NCBI GenBank assembly: GCA_964567745.1
Contig: CAZMNY010000021.1
Coordinates: 73,032-137,031 of the forward strand
Direction: 5' to 3'
Source of the DNA: CAZMNY01 sp964567745
GTDB taxonomy: Bacteria; Planctomycetota; Planctomycetia; Pirellulales; Pirellulaceae
Length of the DNA: 64,000 nucleotides
Shown here: piece after piece, positions 17,744 through 26,637 of the stretch
How positions within the stretch are numbered: the stretch's first letter is position 1
Layout: every line of letters begins with the position of its first letter
Notes under the pieces: generated by a model
Databases searched by the model: none
Told to the model about the DNA's origin: nothing
Seen by the model: only the letters and a program-made list of their open reading frames with translations
Program-made: the position numbers and the translations under genes

Positions 17744-20700
17744 ATGGTGGCTTTCTGCTCTCATTTCTCCTTGACAAGGAAGCGGACGTTGAACCGTACC
17801 AAGCCGACCTATAAATGGGTCCTGATCGTATTCTTTGCTGTAACTTGCTTGGCTCCAGTGGCTTACGCCGCCGATCCTGCGTTGGTGGGCGTTTTGGCCG
17901 ACGCAGTCAAACCGGACGTCAGCAAACAATTGGGCCTGGACGCCGACGCGGTCGCCAAGCTGCAGGCGTTTATCGCCGAGCAAGAGAAGCAAGCAAAAGC
18001 GATGTTGGCCGAGGGGGGAGACGCCGACGCCGCCGAAATCGCAGCGAAACTCGCTCCGTTTGTTCGCAAGACCGAACTAACGGGAATGGAGCTGCTGAGC
18101 GGCGCGCAGCGAGAAAAACTCATTCAAATTAGACGCTCACGGCTTGGTATGGAAAGCCTTGGCGACGAAGAAATGGCAGTGATCCTGTCTCTGTCGACTG
18201 AGCAAAAAGACAAGATTGGCGAGATGCTGAGCAAGCGTAACGCCGATCTGCTCAAAGCCTCCGGAACGGCGCGAGGTCTGACCCGAGCGATTTACGAAGA
18301 GCGTTTGGGGCGACTTCTGACGGATCGCCAACGGGCACAATGGAATCAGTTGGCGGGACGAGCCTCGCCGGAAGTCAAGACGGGTGTTTTGCAAGCCGCA
18401 CCGAAAGACGAAGCAGCCAAATCTGACAGCGGCGATTCTCCAGTGAAAGCCGCGCCAGCCGCTCCGGAAATAGCCAAAGCCGATGAGTCCGCCAAAACCG
18501 AAGCGGTGCCAAATGCGGAACAGGCGAAATCGGACGAGCCGAAAACGCAGATCGCCGACAGCCAACGCAAAACCGACCCCGAAGCAGACAAGCCGAAATC
18601 GGTAGCCACTTCGCCAGCAGTCGCCGCAGCCGACAAGCCGGAATCACCGATGGCCGACAAGCCCGCCGATTCGACTCCATCGAAGATCGCGATTGCTGCG
18701 AACCCCAAAGCTGACGAATCGCCTCGCGAAGGCGCCATGCTCGTCTTTAACTTCCACCAACAGCCTTGGGAAGATGTATTGAACTGGTTCGCAGACGAAG
18801 CCGATCTTTCGATTCAAATGCAGGACCCTCCGCAGGGAACATTTAGCTATCGCGATTCAAAGGCCTACACGCCGGTTCAAGCACTTGACCTGATTAACAG
18901 CGTGCTGCTCCGCAAGGGCTACACGATGGTCCAGTACGGCCGGATGCTGTTCATTCTCAATCGCGAAGACGAGATTCCAACGGAATTGGTTCCGCTTGTC
19001 GACGTTAAAGACCTCGACGACATGGGCCGATTCTCGCAAGTGAAAGTCCTCTTCCAGTTAACGAAGCTGACGCCCGAAGACGCCGAAACCGAATTGACTC
19101 CGTTGCTCGGCCCCGGCCAATCGATGAAAGTCTTGCCTCGCTCGCGACAAGTTCTGGTCACCGAGACGGTTGGTAAGCAAATCGTGATTCGAGATACGAT
19201 TCAAGCCATCGAAAATCCCGATTCGTTGCTCGATAAGAAGATCATCGAATTCAAACTGACCAACGTGATGGCCGAAGACGTGCTGGCCGTCGCTCGACCG
19301 TTGTTGGGATTGGAGCCAGACGAAAACACGAACGAGCAGATTAACATCTCGATCGATACTTATGGTTCCCGGTTCTTTGCCAAGGGGACAGCTGAGGCGA
19401 TCGCCACGCTTGACGAGTTGGTGCCTCGGTTGGATGTCGCCAACGAGGAAGGCCCGGATATGGGACCGGACATTGGCGAACCGGAAGTGCGGACGTATTT
19501 GATTCAAGCTGCTGATCCGGAAGCGGTTTTTCAAGTCCTGCAAACACTGCTCGCCGGACTGCCCGATGTCCGCATGACGCTCGACCGAATGAACAACAAA
19601 GTCATCGTGCTGGGCCGTCGATCGGATCACGAGCTGGTCAACAATACGCTGGCGAAACTAGAAGGCGAAGCCAAGGTCTTTGTCGTGATGCCGCTTCAAC
19701 GAGTCGATCCGCAGGCGGTTGTGTTGCTTGTGACCAAAATGTTTGGGCTTGGCGAGGAAGGTGTCGACAGCCCGTCGATCGACGCGGATCCAGGAAGTAT
19801 GAAGCTGATGGTGCGTGGTACCCCGACGGAAGTTCAGCAGATTCGAGATGTGGTTGACGAGCTTGAAAGGGACATGACCAAAGTCGGCGAAGGAAACATG
19901 CGGATGATTCCTTTGTCCGGAAGTGATGCTCGAAACGCGCTTGATTACATGAAGACGATTTGGCCCCAACTGAGCGTCGTTCCGATTAAGGAAGTGACTT
20001 CTTCGGCGGTTAGCGAGTCGCTGATCCGCGAGGCGACTCCGGTGCCTTCAGTGCCCGAGCCTGCTCGCGACGGGGCGCCGCGCATTCCCTTTCGACGACC
20101 TCCGCTAGACGTTCCCGCTGATCCGCCGGCCAAAGCGGCGCCGAAAGCCGACGAAAAGCCTCAACTTGAGGAGACGGGTTGCCAGGAACCGGGGGACTTG
20201 AGCGGGGAGACGAAACCGCAACCTGTCGCAAAGAAGGTCGCCGCGCCGGCCCCTGAAAGAAAGCAGCCCTCCCCCAGCGACTCGGCGCCGATCATTGTTG
20301 CAATCACTCCCAATGGCTTGATGATCGCGTGCGACGATATTGAAACGCTCAACAAGTTCGAGCGAGCTTTGCGTCGATTTGCTCCCGACGAAGGCGGCTT
20401 CGGCTCCGCCGATCTTGAAATCGTCGTCTACTACTTGAAATACACGAAAGCCGAACCGGCTTCGCAATTGCTCGTCGACATCCTTGGCGGCGGAAGCGCC
20501 GGCGGCGGCGGGCTCGGCGACATCACCAATCTGCTTGGCGGCGGCTTGGGCGGCGTGATGGGTGCCTTCCTTGGTCCGACGGGAGGCGGTGGCGAGCAAA
20601 GCGGCGCGCTGCAAACTTCGTCCGGGATCAGTATCGTTCCCGATCCGCGATTGAATCGTCTCGTTGTTCAAGGCACGCGTGAGCAAGTCAAGACAGTGGG

Positions 20701-21427
20701 CGAACTGCTAAAGATCATTGACAAAGAGATGAGCATTACGGATATCGAAACCGAAGGCCGATTGCATCTGATCCCCGTCGTTTATACGTCGGCGACGACG
20801 GTGGCCACGTTGGTCAAAGAGGCGTTTCCCAACGAGATCGGAACTCAACAGGGCTCGCAAGGAGGTCGAAGTCAACAGGGCGGTCAGCCGAATCCGGCCG
20901 ATTTCATGCGCATGCTGCGAGGCGGTCGGGGCGGCGGTAACCAAGCCAAAGCAAAAAGCGAACCGCCGAAGATGACCGTTTCAGTTCATGAGCCAAGTAA
21001 TTCGTTGATCGTCGTGGCGCCTGATCCGCTCTACCGCAAAGTGCAGTATTTGGTCGACACGCTCGACCAGGCCGGCACGGAACTCAATCAGACTCTGGAA
21101 GTGGTTCAGATTAAGAACGCTGACCCAAAAATCGTCTCCGACGCTCTCGGCGCGTTGTTTGGCGGGTCATCGAGCGGAAATTCTCGTTCGACGACCGCGG
21201 GCGCGGGCGGAGCGACGACGCCGACGTCTCAAGCGATTCAACAACGCCAAGAGTTCTTCCGGCGAATGTTTAGCGGCGGACGAACTGGTGGAACAGGCTC
21301 GCGCGGCGGCTCGACGTTTGGAAGTCGCGGAGGAACCGGCGGATTTGGCGGTCGAGGCGGCGCTCCGACGGGCGGCTTTGGTGGTCGTGGAGGCACCAGC
21401 GGCGGAACTGGCGGCCGAGGCCGATAA
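17744..21427 (+). CDS. Giant secretin-N-domain (GspD-like) protein without a visible secretin pore domain
   Basis: The 1227-residue product has a signal peptide at about 26-45 and a helical Spy/CpxP-like LTxxQ-type region (about 46-205). An Ala/Lys/Asp-rich linker runs to about 330. An N0/STN-like domain lies at 332-415. A long series of NolW/secretin-N repeats starts near 427, 503, 583, 643, 718, 850, 890, 962, 1005, 1077 and 1117, each with a beta-strand pattern such as VVMPLQRVDPQAVV or NSLIVVAPDPL. The last repeat runs straight into a Gly-rich tail (about 1141-1227). The C-terminal secretin barrel of GspD/PilQ is not seen. ATG 17744 was preferred to GTG 17582 because it leaves a standard-length leader. 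It heads the type II secretion-like locus; a role as the periplasmic part of the channel is inferred. Confidence 0.8.
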   Translation: MVAFCSHFSLTRKRTLNRTKPTYKWVLIVFFAVTCLAPVAYAADPALVGVLADAVKPDVSKQLGLDADAVAKLQAFIAEQEKQAKAMLAEGGDADAAEIAAKLAPFVRKTELTGMELLSGAQREKLIQIRRSRLGMESLGDEEMAVILSLSTEQKDKIGEMLSKRNADLLKASGTARGLTRAIYEERLGRLLTDRQRAQWNQLAGRASPEVKTGVLQAAPKDEAAKSDSGDSPVKAAPAAPEIAKADESAKTEAVPNAEQAKSDEPKTQIADSQRKTDPEADKPKSVATSPAVAAADKPESPMADKPADSTPSKIAIAANPKADESPREGAMLVFNFHQQPWEDVLNWFADEADLSIQMQDPPQGTFSYRDSKAYTPVQALDLINSVLLRKGYTMVQYGRMLFILNREDEIPTELVPLVDVKDLDDMGRFSQVKVLFQLTKLTPEDAETELTPLLGPGQSMKVLPRSRQVLVTETVGKQIVIRDTIQAIENPDSLLDKKIIEFKLTNVMAEDVLAVARPLLGLEPDENTNEQINISIDTYGSRFFAKGTAEAIATLDELVPRLDVANEEGPDMGPDIGEPEVRTYLIQAADPEAVFQVLQTLLAGLPDVRMTLDRMNNKVIVLGRRSDHELVNNTLAKLEGEAKVFVVMPLQRVDPQAVVLLVTKMFGLGEEGVDSPSIDADPGSMKLMVRGTPTEVQQIRDVVDELERDMTKVGEGNMRMIPLSGSDARNALDYMKTIWPQLSVVPIKEVTSSAVSESLIREATPVPSVPEPARDGAPRIPFRRPPLDVPADPPAKAAPKADEKPQLEETGCQEPGDLSGETKPQPVAKKVAAPAPERKQPSPSDSAPIIVAITPNGLMIACDDIETLNKFERALRRFAPDEGGFGSADLEIVVYYLKYTKAEPASQLLVDILGGGSAGGGGLGDITNLLGGGLGGVMGAFLGPTGGGGEQSGALQTSSGISIVPDPRLNRLVVQGTREQVKTVGELLKIIDKEMSITDIETEGRLHLIPVVYTSATTVATLVKEAFPNEIGTQQGSQGGRSQQGGQPNPADFMRMLRGGRGGGNQAKAKSEPPKMTVSVHEPSNSLIVVAPDPLYRKVQYLVDTLDQAGTELNQTLEVVQIKNADPKIVSDALGALFGGSSSGNSRSTTAGAGGATTPTSQAIQQRQEFFRRMFSGGRTGGTGSRGGSTFGSRGGTGGFGGRGGAPTGGFGGRGGTSGGTGGRGR

Positions 21428-21576
21428 TTGTTCGCAATATTATATGTCGTGTACATCGATAGAATGCGGAAGTCGATGACTACCAGGCTTTTCGCCTGCC
21501 ATTCGAACCGTGCATGAAGTGACCTCTCGCGGGTGGAATGGCGGAGCTGATTTGCCAAAACCTAAGCGAGGCCGAA

Positions 21577-22383
21577 ATGGATCTTCGCACGAGTGCTTTG
21601 GTTGCCTGCGTCACTTGGGCTTTTGGTGCCACGATTGCCGCGATCGGCATGTTGGCTTTTATCAACCGCGACGCTGCGCCGACTCAGATAGCGTCCTCGA
21701 GCTTTCGACCAACGCGGAGCCAGCCGAACCAGTTGTCGTTGGCGGCCAAGAATCAGATTAGCCGGCAAGCGGAAGTCGCGCGAAGTTTGGCGTCTCAAGT
21801 CGCCAGTCTGGAATCGTCACTGGCGGAGAGTCGCCGGCGTCTGCGGACAGCTCAACAGCAAGTCGCAAAGTACCGCGCCGAGTCAGACGCTTCGATTAAC
21901 ATTGCGCTCGATTTGCTTGAGCAGGATCGAGTTGCGGCTGGCCGGACTGAGCTTGAGACGCAAGATCCCGACGTCGATTTGCCGCCTCTGGCAGCGCCCG
22001 AAGCGAGCGCCAAGGCAGAGGAGTCAGCGCAACCCGAGGAGACGCTCGAGTTGTTGCGGGAGCAAATCGCAGAGAAGGACCGTGAACTTGACGCGTTGGA
22101 GGAGGAGCAGGAAGAAACCTTGTCTCGCCTTCTCAGCCGCGATTTGGCGATGCGCGATGAATCGGCTCGCATTCTCACTCGGCTCGGTGCCGACGCAGCG
22201 GGCGAAGTCGCCGAGTCGCTTCGGCACCCGGATCCGGAGATCCGAATCTGGGCCGCTAACGTTCTGACCAAGCTCGGCCTGCAAGCCAGCGACACGATCG
22301 GCGAGCTACAAATGGCCGCCAAAGACGACGATCCCCGAGTTCGCTCGGCAGTCGCTGAAGCGATCAATGCAGTGTCCGATTAG
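21577..22383 (+). CDS. Membrane-anchored coiled-coil/HEAT-repeat protein in the secretion locus
   Basis: The 268-residue protein has one N-terminal membrane segment (about 6-30) and a coiled coil (about 60-115, with Leu/Ala/Arg heptads). An acidic linker and a second charged helix near 165-195 follow. The C-terminal HEAT-like repeats (about 195-268) carry motifs such as LRHPDPEIRIWAANVLTKLG and DDDPRVRSAVAEAI. ATG 21577 was chosen because it begins just before the membrane segment; the frame is open back to 21538. It sits between the secretin-like gene and gspE, where no standard type II secretion component of this build is known to me. It may be a lineage-specific assembly or scaffold factor. 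Confidence 0.7.
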   Translation: MDLRTSALVACVTWAFGATIAAIGMLAFINRDAAPTQIASSSFRPTRSQPNQLSLAAKNQISRQAEVARSLASQVASLESSLAESRRRLRTAQQQVAKYRAESDASINIALDLLEQDRVAAGRTELETQDPDVDLPPLAAPEASAKAEESAQPEETLELLREQIAEKDRELDALEEEQEETLSRLLSRDLAMRDESARILTRLGADAAGEVAESLRHPDPEIRIWAANVLTKLGLQASDTIGELQMAAKDDDPRVRSAVAEAINAVSD

Positions 22384-23010
22384 CGAGGCCCAGCAAAGTA
22401 AAATTGTATTGGGGAATTCTCGCCCTTTCATTGGTCGCTTCGGTCTCAGGCCAATCGGTTTGCGTCTCCTAAGTTCAGCCCTTCCAATAGACCGAGCATG
22501 GGCCCCTGCGGGCGTCTCCGGCTCGCCCGAGTGCACTGTTGAGCCTCCGGAGCGAATTCACAGGAGTTCGCCTGGGCTCGTTTCTGAGGCCGTTTTCGCC
22601 CGTCTGTGGAATGGCAAGTTTCTCGGAACCCCCGGCGCCCGTTGGGGTTATATCCGTATGGCGAGTTGTCGATGGGGTCGGGATGAGTGATAATGTGCTT
22701 GGCCTTCAAAACACCCCTACGCTGACCCGCCCGACGTCAAAACGAGAGCAACCTATGCTGCCGTTTTGACACCAACCTGTCAAAGAATGAGCAGTTTTTT
22801 GGAAGGCAACTATACTAGGCTATGCCGTCGGGATGCGCTTTGGCATCAGGGCAAGTTGCGAACTTTCGCATTCGGTGAGCCTAACTTAGTGGGTCGCGTT
22901 GGATACTTGCGTATCTCGTGACTGGTCTGAGCTAGACAACGAGCTTTCCAACAACCAATTAGGCGTTCGGTGTAGACCCGCTGACCGCCAGATTAAGGGA
23001 CATTGCCGCC
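22384..23010. other. 627-base gap with several hairpins upstream of gspE
   Basis: No convincing gene was found. Structure is concentrated near the gspE side. GTCAAAACG (22736-22744) pairs with CGTTTTGAC (22762-22770). TTGACA (22766-22771) pairs with TGTCAA (22778-22783), so the two stems are mutually exclusive. A T6 run at 22795-22800 and a TATACT box at 22811-22816 follow. Three small hairpins come next: ATGCC/GGCAT (22822-22846), TGCGA/TCGCA with a tetraloop (22857-22870) and GATAC/GTATC with a tetraloop (22902-22915). This would fit a promoter and a structured leader for gspE. Confidence 0.45.
22811..22816 (+). promoter_or_regulatory. Possible -10 box of a gspE promoter
   Basis: TATACT followed by AG matches the -10 consensus at 5 of 6 positions and is identical to the box seen at 2073-2080. 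No good -35 lies 16-18 bases upstream. Transcription from here would give a leader of about 190 bases. Confidence 0.3.
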
Positions 23011-24714
23011 GTGGAAGCTGGAGAAATTCTACTTCGTCGTGGACTACTCGACTCGGATCAACTTGAGCGAGCTCGAAGTGGCAACGGCGACGGGATCAGC
23101 CTTGTGGACACCGCTGTCGAGCTGGGATTCGTCGACGAATCCAAAGCGCTGCAGGCAGTCGGAGACGAAGTCGGTTTGGACTTTGTCGACCTGGCGATTG
23201 TCGACCCCGACTTGTCGCTATTAAAAGGCTTTCCGAACAAGCTGATTCACCGTCAGTGCCTGTTCCCGATTCGTAAAGACAATGGGCAGTTGGTCGTTGC
23301 CACGCCCAACCCCTTTGACCTCTATCCGATCGATGAAGCGGCTGCCGCGACCGGTTTCTCCGTGATGCCAGTACTCGCTTCTCGTTTCGAAATCGACAAG
23401 CTGATCAAACGCCACTTGGGCGTTGGTAGTGAGACGGTTGAAGGACTGATGGAGGCGGCGGAGGACGACGAGGGCATCGAGCTGATGGACGACATCGAGA
23501 CCGACGGGTCCGAGTTGTCCGAGATGGCTCAAGAGGCGTCGGTTATCCGACTCGTCAACGAGATTCTCTTGGAGGCAATCGAGTCGCGAGCGAGTGACGT
23601 TCATATTGAAAGCCAAGAGGCCGGCTTAGTGATCCGCTACCGGATCGACGGTATCTTGCAGCCTCAACCCGTCCCGCCGGAAATTCATCGCTTTGAAGCC
23701 GCGATTGTCAGTCGTCTGAAGATCATGTCGCGACTGAACATCGCCGAAAAGCGTTTGCCTCAAGACGGCCGAATGAAGTTACGAGTTTCGGGCCGCGAGG
23801 TGGATGTTCGTGTCTCGGTGATTCCGATGATTCACGGCGAGAGTTTGGTGCTGCGTATTCTCGATAAGGGCGCGATGTCCTTCGAGCTTCGCAAGTTGGG
23901 TATGGAGGACGATACCTACGAAACATTCAGCGAACTAATCGACGTACCTCACGGCATTTTGCTTGTTACCGGTCCGACCGGTTCCGGTAAGTCGACCACA
24001 CTTTACAGTTCGTTGATTCAGATCAATCGTCCCGACATCAAAATTATTACGACGGAAGATCCGGTTGAGTATCAGTTGGCCGGTATTAACCAGATTCAGG
24101 TTCATCCAAAAATTGGCCTGACCTTCGCTAACTCGCTCCGCGCCGTCTTGCGTCACGACCCCGACGTCGTGTTGATCGGTGAAATTCGAGACTTGGAGAC
24201 CGCTGAGAATGCGATTCAAGCCTCGCTCACGGGGCACTTGGTGTTTTCGACGTTGCACACCAACGACGCTTCTGGGGCTTTTACCCGGATGGTCGATATG
24301 GGCGTCGAGCCGTTCCTTGTCGCAAGTACCGTTGAGGCCGTTTTGGCTCAGCGATTGGTTCGTCGACTCTGCGCTGCGTGCCGACAGCCAATGGAAGATT
24401 ATCACGATCTTCCGCCCGATTTCCCTCGCGAGAAACTCGCGGACAACGGACTATTTCGTCATGACGGATGCGCCAAGTGCCGTGGTTTGGGATACGCCGG
24501 CCGGCTCGGTATCTATGAGCTGTTGATAACGACGGATGAGATTCGGGAGTTGGCGAATGAGCGAGCGAGCACCTGGAAGATCAAAAAGTCCGCCACTCAA
24601 AATGGGATGAGGACCTTGCGCGACGACGGTTGGCTCAAGACGATTCATGGTGCCACGACCGTCGAGGAAATCCTGCGTGTCTCGAAAGGCGATCACAACT
24701 TGCTCGACCACTAG
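23011..24714 (+). CDS. gspE: Type II secretion/pilus assembly ATPase GspE (PulE/PilB family)
   Basis: The 567-residue cytosolic hexameric ATPase drives pseudopilus assembly. An N-terminal T2SSE-N/MshEN-like region (about 1-150) is followed by the catalytic core. Walker A is GPTGSGKS at 321-328; the Asp box contains TTEDPVEY, Walker B is VVLIGEIRDLETAE, and the His box is LVFSTLHTNDA. A zinc-binding tetracysteine, CAAC near 455 and CAKC near 487, is typical of the family. The start is GTG without an SD site. GspF and the pseudopilins follow on the same strand. Confidence 0.93.
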   Translation: MEAGEILLRRGLLDSDQLERARSGNGDGISLVDTAVELGFVDESKALQAVGDEVGLDFVDLAIVDPDLSLLKGFPNKLIHRQCLFPIRKDNGQLVVATPNPFDLYPIDEAAAATGFSVMPVLASRFEIDKLIKRHLGVGSETVEGLMEAAEDDEGIELMDDIETDGSELSEMAQEASVIRLVNEILLEAIESRASDVHIESQEAGLVIRYRIDGILQPQPVPPEIHRFEAAIVSRLKIMSRLNIAEKRLPQDGRMKLRVSGREVDVRVSVIPMIHGESLVLRILDKGAMSFELRKLGMEDDTYETFSELIDVPHGILLVTGPTGSGKSTTLYSSLIQINRPDIKIITTEDPVEYQLAGINQIQVHPKIGLTFANSLRAVLRHDPDVVLIGEIRDLETAENAIQASLTGHLVFSTLHTNDASGAFTRMVDMGVEPFLVASTVEAVLAQRLVRRLCAACRQPMEDYHDLPPDFPREKLADNGLFRHDGCAKCRGLGYAGRLGIYELLITTDEIRELANERASTWKIKKSATQNGMRTLRDDGWLKTIHGATTVEEILRVSKGDHNLLDH

Positions 24715-24887
24715 TGATATTTATTTGTTCCGAAGAAGCAGGCAAGGTTTGCGAGTGTTGTTAGGCACGACTTGTTTTGCGAAGAATTTGCGAAACCCTT
24801 GGCGATCTTACGTCGTTAAATAAAGGTCTCGCATCAAGACTGGGCCAAGATCACGAACTGCGAATTTGACAACATAGAAGTAGATCG

Positions 24888-26093
24888 ATGCCAGAATTTG
24901 CCTACACAGCCAGAAACATGCAGGGAGAGAAAATCTCCGGCGTGATTACCGCGGTCTCGGATCGCGATGCGATTAATCAGCTCTCGGCCCAGTCGCTGTT
25001 TCCGATTGAAGTTGCGCTCGAGAAGGCCAAAAAGGGTTTGACCTTCGGTGGTCGGGTAGGCGGCCAGTTGATGGCCATGACCTACAGCCAGATGGCTGCG
25101 TTGATGCGAAGCGGCGTGCCGCTTCTGCGCTCGCTCGCCGTGCTCCGCGATCAGGCCTCGCACCGCGTGCTCAAAGAAGTCCTTACCGACGTTCACCGTC
25201 GAGTTGAAGACGGCGCCAACTTGGCCGATGCGATGGAACGCCATCCTCGCACATTCAATGAGATGGCCGTCAACATGGTCCGCGCTGGCGGCGAGGGCGG
25301 GTTTTTGGAAGAGGCCCTTGAGCGAGTTTCGACGTTTACAGAACAGTACGAAGACCTCAAAGCTCGAACGGCAGGCGCATTGGCCTACCCGCTTTTCCTC
25401 GGCATTGTGGGAACCACGGTCGTCACGGTATTGATCGTGTTTTTTGTGCCGCAATTTGCAGGTCTGTTCGACCGCTTGCGAGACCGCGGCGAACTCCCGA
25501 TCTTGACCGAGTGGTTGCTGTGGTTCAGCGATACGATTCGCAGCTACGGATTGATTGCGTTGGCGGCCGTTGTCGCCGCTGCGGTCATCATGCGAGCACA
25601 GCTGGCTTCGGAACGCGGGCGGTACTTGTTTGATAAAGCCAAGATCAAAATGCCGATGTTGGGCGGCGTTTTTCAATCACTCGCGGTCGCTCGTTTCTGC
25701 CGAGTGCTCGGGACGATGCTGCGAAACGGCGTGCCTATTCTTCGCTCGCTTGAAATCAGCCGGCAAGCTGCGAGTAATCGCGTGTTGGCGGAGGCGATTG
25801 AGAACGCGTCGGAGAATATCTCCGCCGGTCAATCGTTGGCTCGCCCACTCGCTGCGAGCGGCCACTTTCCCACCACGGTGGTGGAGATGATTTCGGTTGC
25901 TGAAGAATCAAACACGCTCGACGCAGTGCTCGTCGAAATTGCTGATGGACTTGAAAAGCGAACGACGAGACGATTGGACCTTACCGTCCGGTTGCTCGAA
26001 CCCATCATGTTGCTAGTTCTGGCGGGCATCGTCTTGTTCGTCGTGATCGCGCTGCTTATTCCTGTCATTAAGATGAGCAGTGCGCTTGGCTAA
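24888..26093 (+). CDS. gspF: Type II secretion inner-membrane platform protein GspF
   Basis: The 401-residue protein has the full length and duplicated T2SSF domain layout of GspF/PilC. Cytoplasmic helical domains at about 60-185 and 265-385 carry motifs such as MRSGVPLLRSLAVL and LRNGVPILRSLEISR. Membrane helices lie at about 165-190, 215-240 and 370-398. It recruits GspE at the inner membrane and is needed for pseudopilus assembly. A 173-base AT-richer gap separates it from gspE, so it may have some independent expression. Confidence 0.93.
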   Translation: MPEFAYTARNMQGEKISGVITAVSDRDAINQLSAQSLFPIEVALEKAKKGLTFGGRVGGQLMAMTYSQMAALMRSGVPLLRSLAVLRDQASHRVLKEVLTDVHRRVEDGANLADAMERHPRTFNEMAVNMVRAGGEGGFLEEALERVSTFTEQYEDLKARTAGALAYPLFLGIVGTTVVTVLIVFFVPQFAGLFDRLRDRGELPILTEWLLWFSDTIRSYGLIALAAVVAAAVIMRAQLASERGRYLFDKAKIKMPMLGGVFQSLAVARFCRVLGTMLRNGVPILRSLEISRQAASNRVLAEAIENASENISAGQSLARPLAASGHFPTTVVEMISVAEESNTLDAVLVEIADGLEKRTTRRLDLTVRLLEPIMLLVLAGIVLFVVIALLIPVIKMSSALG

Positions 26094-26167
26094 TTTTGAG
26101 GTGCATACAAACTTTCACCAATCGGGCTGAGCGGCTCGGTTGAAAAACACGTAAGGGAGAAAGAACG

Positions 26168-26575
26168 ATGACACGGCGAAATCGACGGCAAGGCTTCACG
26201 CTGATCGAAGTCCTCTTGGTGCTTGCGATCCTGGTGATCCTCGGCGGAATGGTGGGTCTGTATTTCCAACGGATCCAAGGTAACGCGTATTCCGACGCGG
26301 CTCGAACTCAAATGGGAATGTTTGAGACGAACCTCAAGCTCTATCGTCTCGATACGGGCGTTTACCCCACGACCGAGCAAGGGCTCGACGCACTTGTCAC
26401 CCAGCCTTCGGGACTAACGCGTTGGCGCGGACCTTACCTGGAAAGCGCCGTCCCCGCTGATCCTTGGCAGCAACCCTACCAATACAAGCTAGACGGCGAC
26501 ACCTACGTCATCTGGTCGTTTGGTCCGGACCGTCAGGACGGTAGCGAAGACGACGTTTCCACCGCCAAGAATTAG
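26168..26575 (+). CDS. gspG: Major pseudopilin GspG
   Basis: The 135-residue protein is the major subunit of the periplasmic pseudopilus. A short 9-residue basic leader ends in Gly before the prepilin peptidase site, RRQG/FTLIEVLLVLAILV, with the conserved Glu at +5. The GspG signature follows: YPTTEQGLDAL, then PWQQPYQYK and a Ser/Asp-rich C-terminal calcium-site region. AAGGGA at about 26153-26158 provides a ribosome site. It is the first of five consecutive pseudopilin genes. Confidence 0.95.
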   Translation: MTRRNRRQGFTLIEVLLVLAILVILGGMVGLYFQRIQGNAYSDAARTQMGMFETNLKLYRLDTGVYPTTEQGLDALVTQPSGLTRWRGPYLESAVPADPWQQPYQYKLDGDTYVIWSFGPDRQDGSEDDVSTAKN

Positions 26576-26637
26576 GGCGTGAAGAAACAGCGAAGCACCT
26601 CCACGAACCTTGTGGCAACCGCCATCGGAGCACATTC

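Noticed and set aside
21440..21530. Possible minus-strand tRNA around a GGTTCGAAT motif
   Set aside because: The bases flanking the T-loop-like motif do not pair and no acceptor or anticodon stem could be drawn.
22367..22769. Short plus- and minus-strand frames in the gap before gspE
   Set aside because: No ribosome site, no domain and overlapping frames on both strands; the stretch reads as non-coding.
22838..22862. Possible sigma-54 promoter (TGGCAT ... TTGC)
   Set aside because: The distance between the GG and GC elements is about 15 bases instead of 11.
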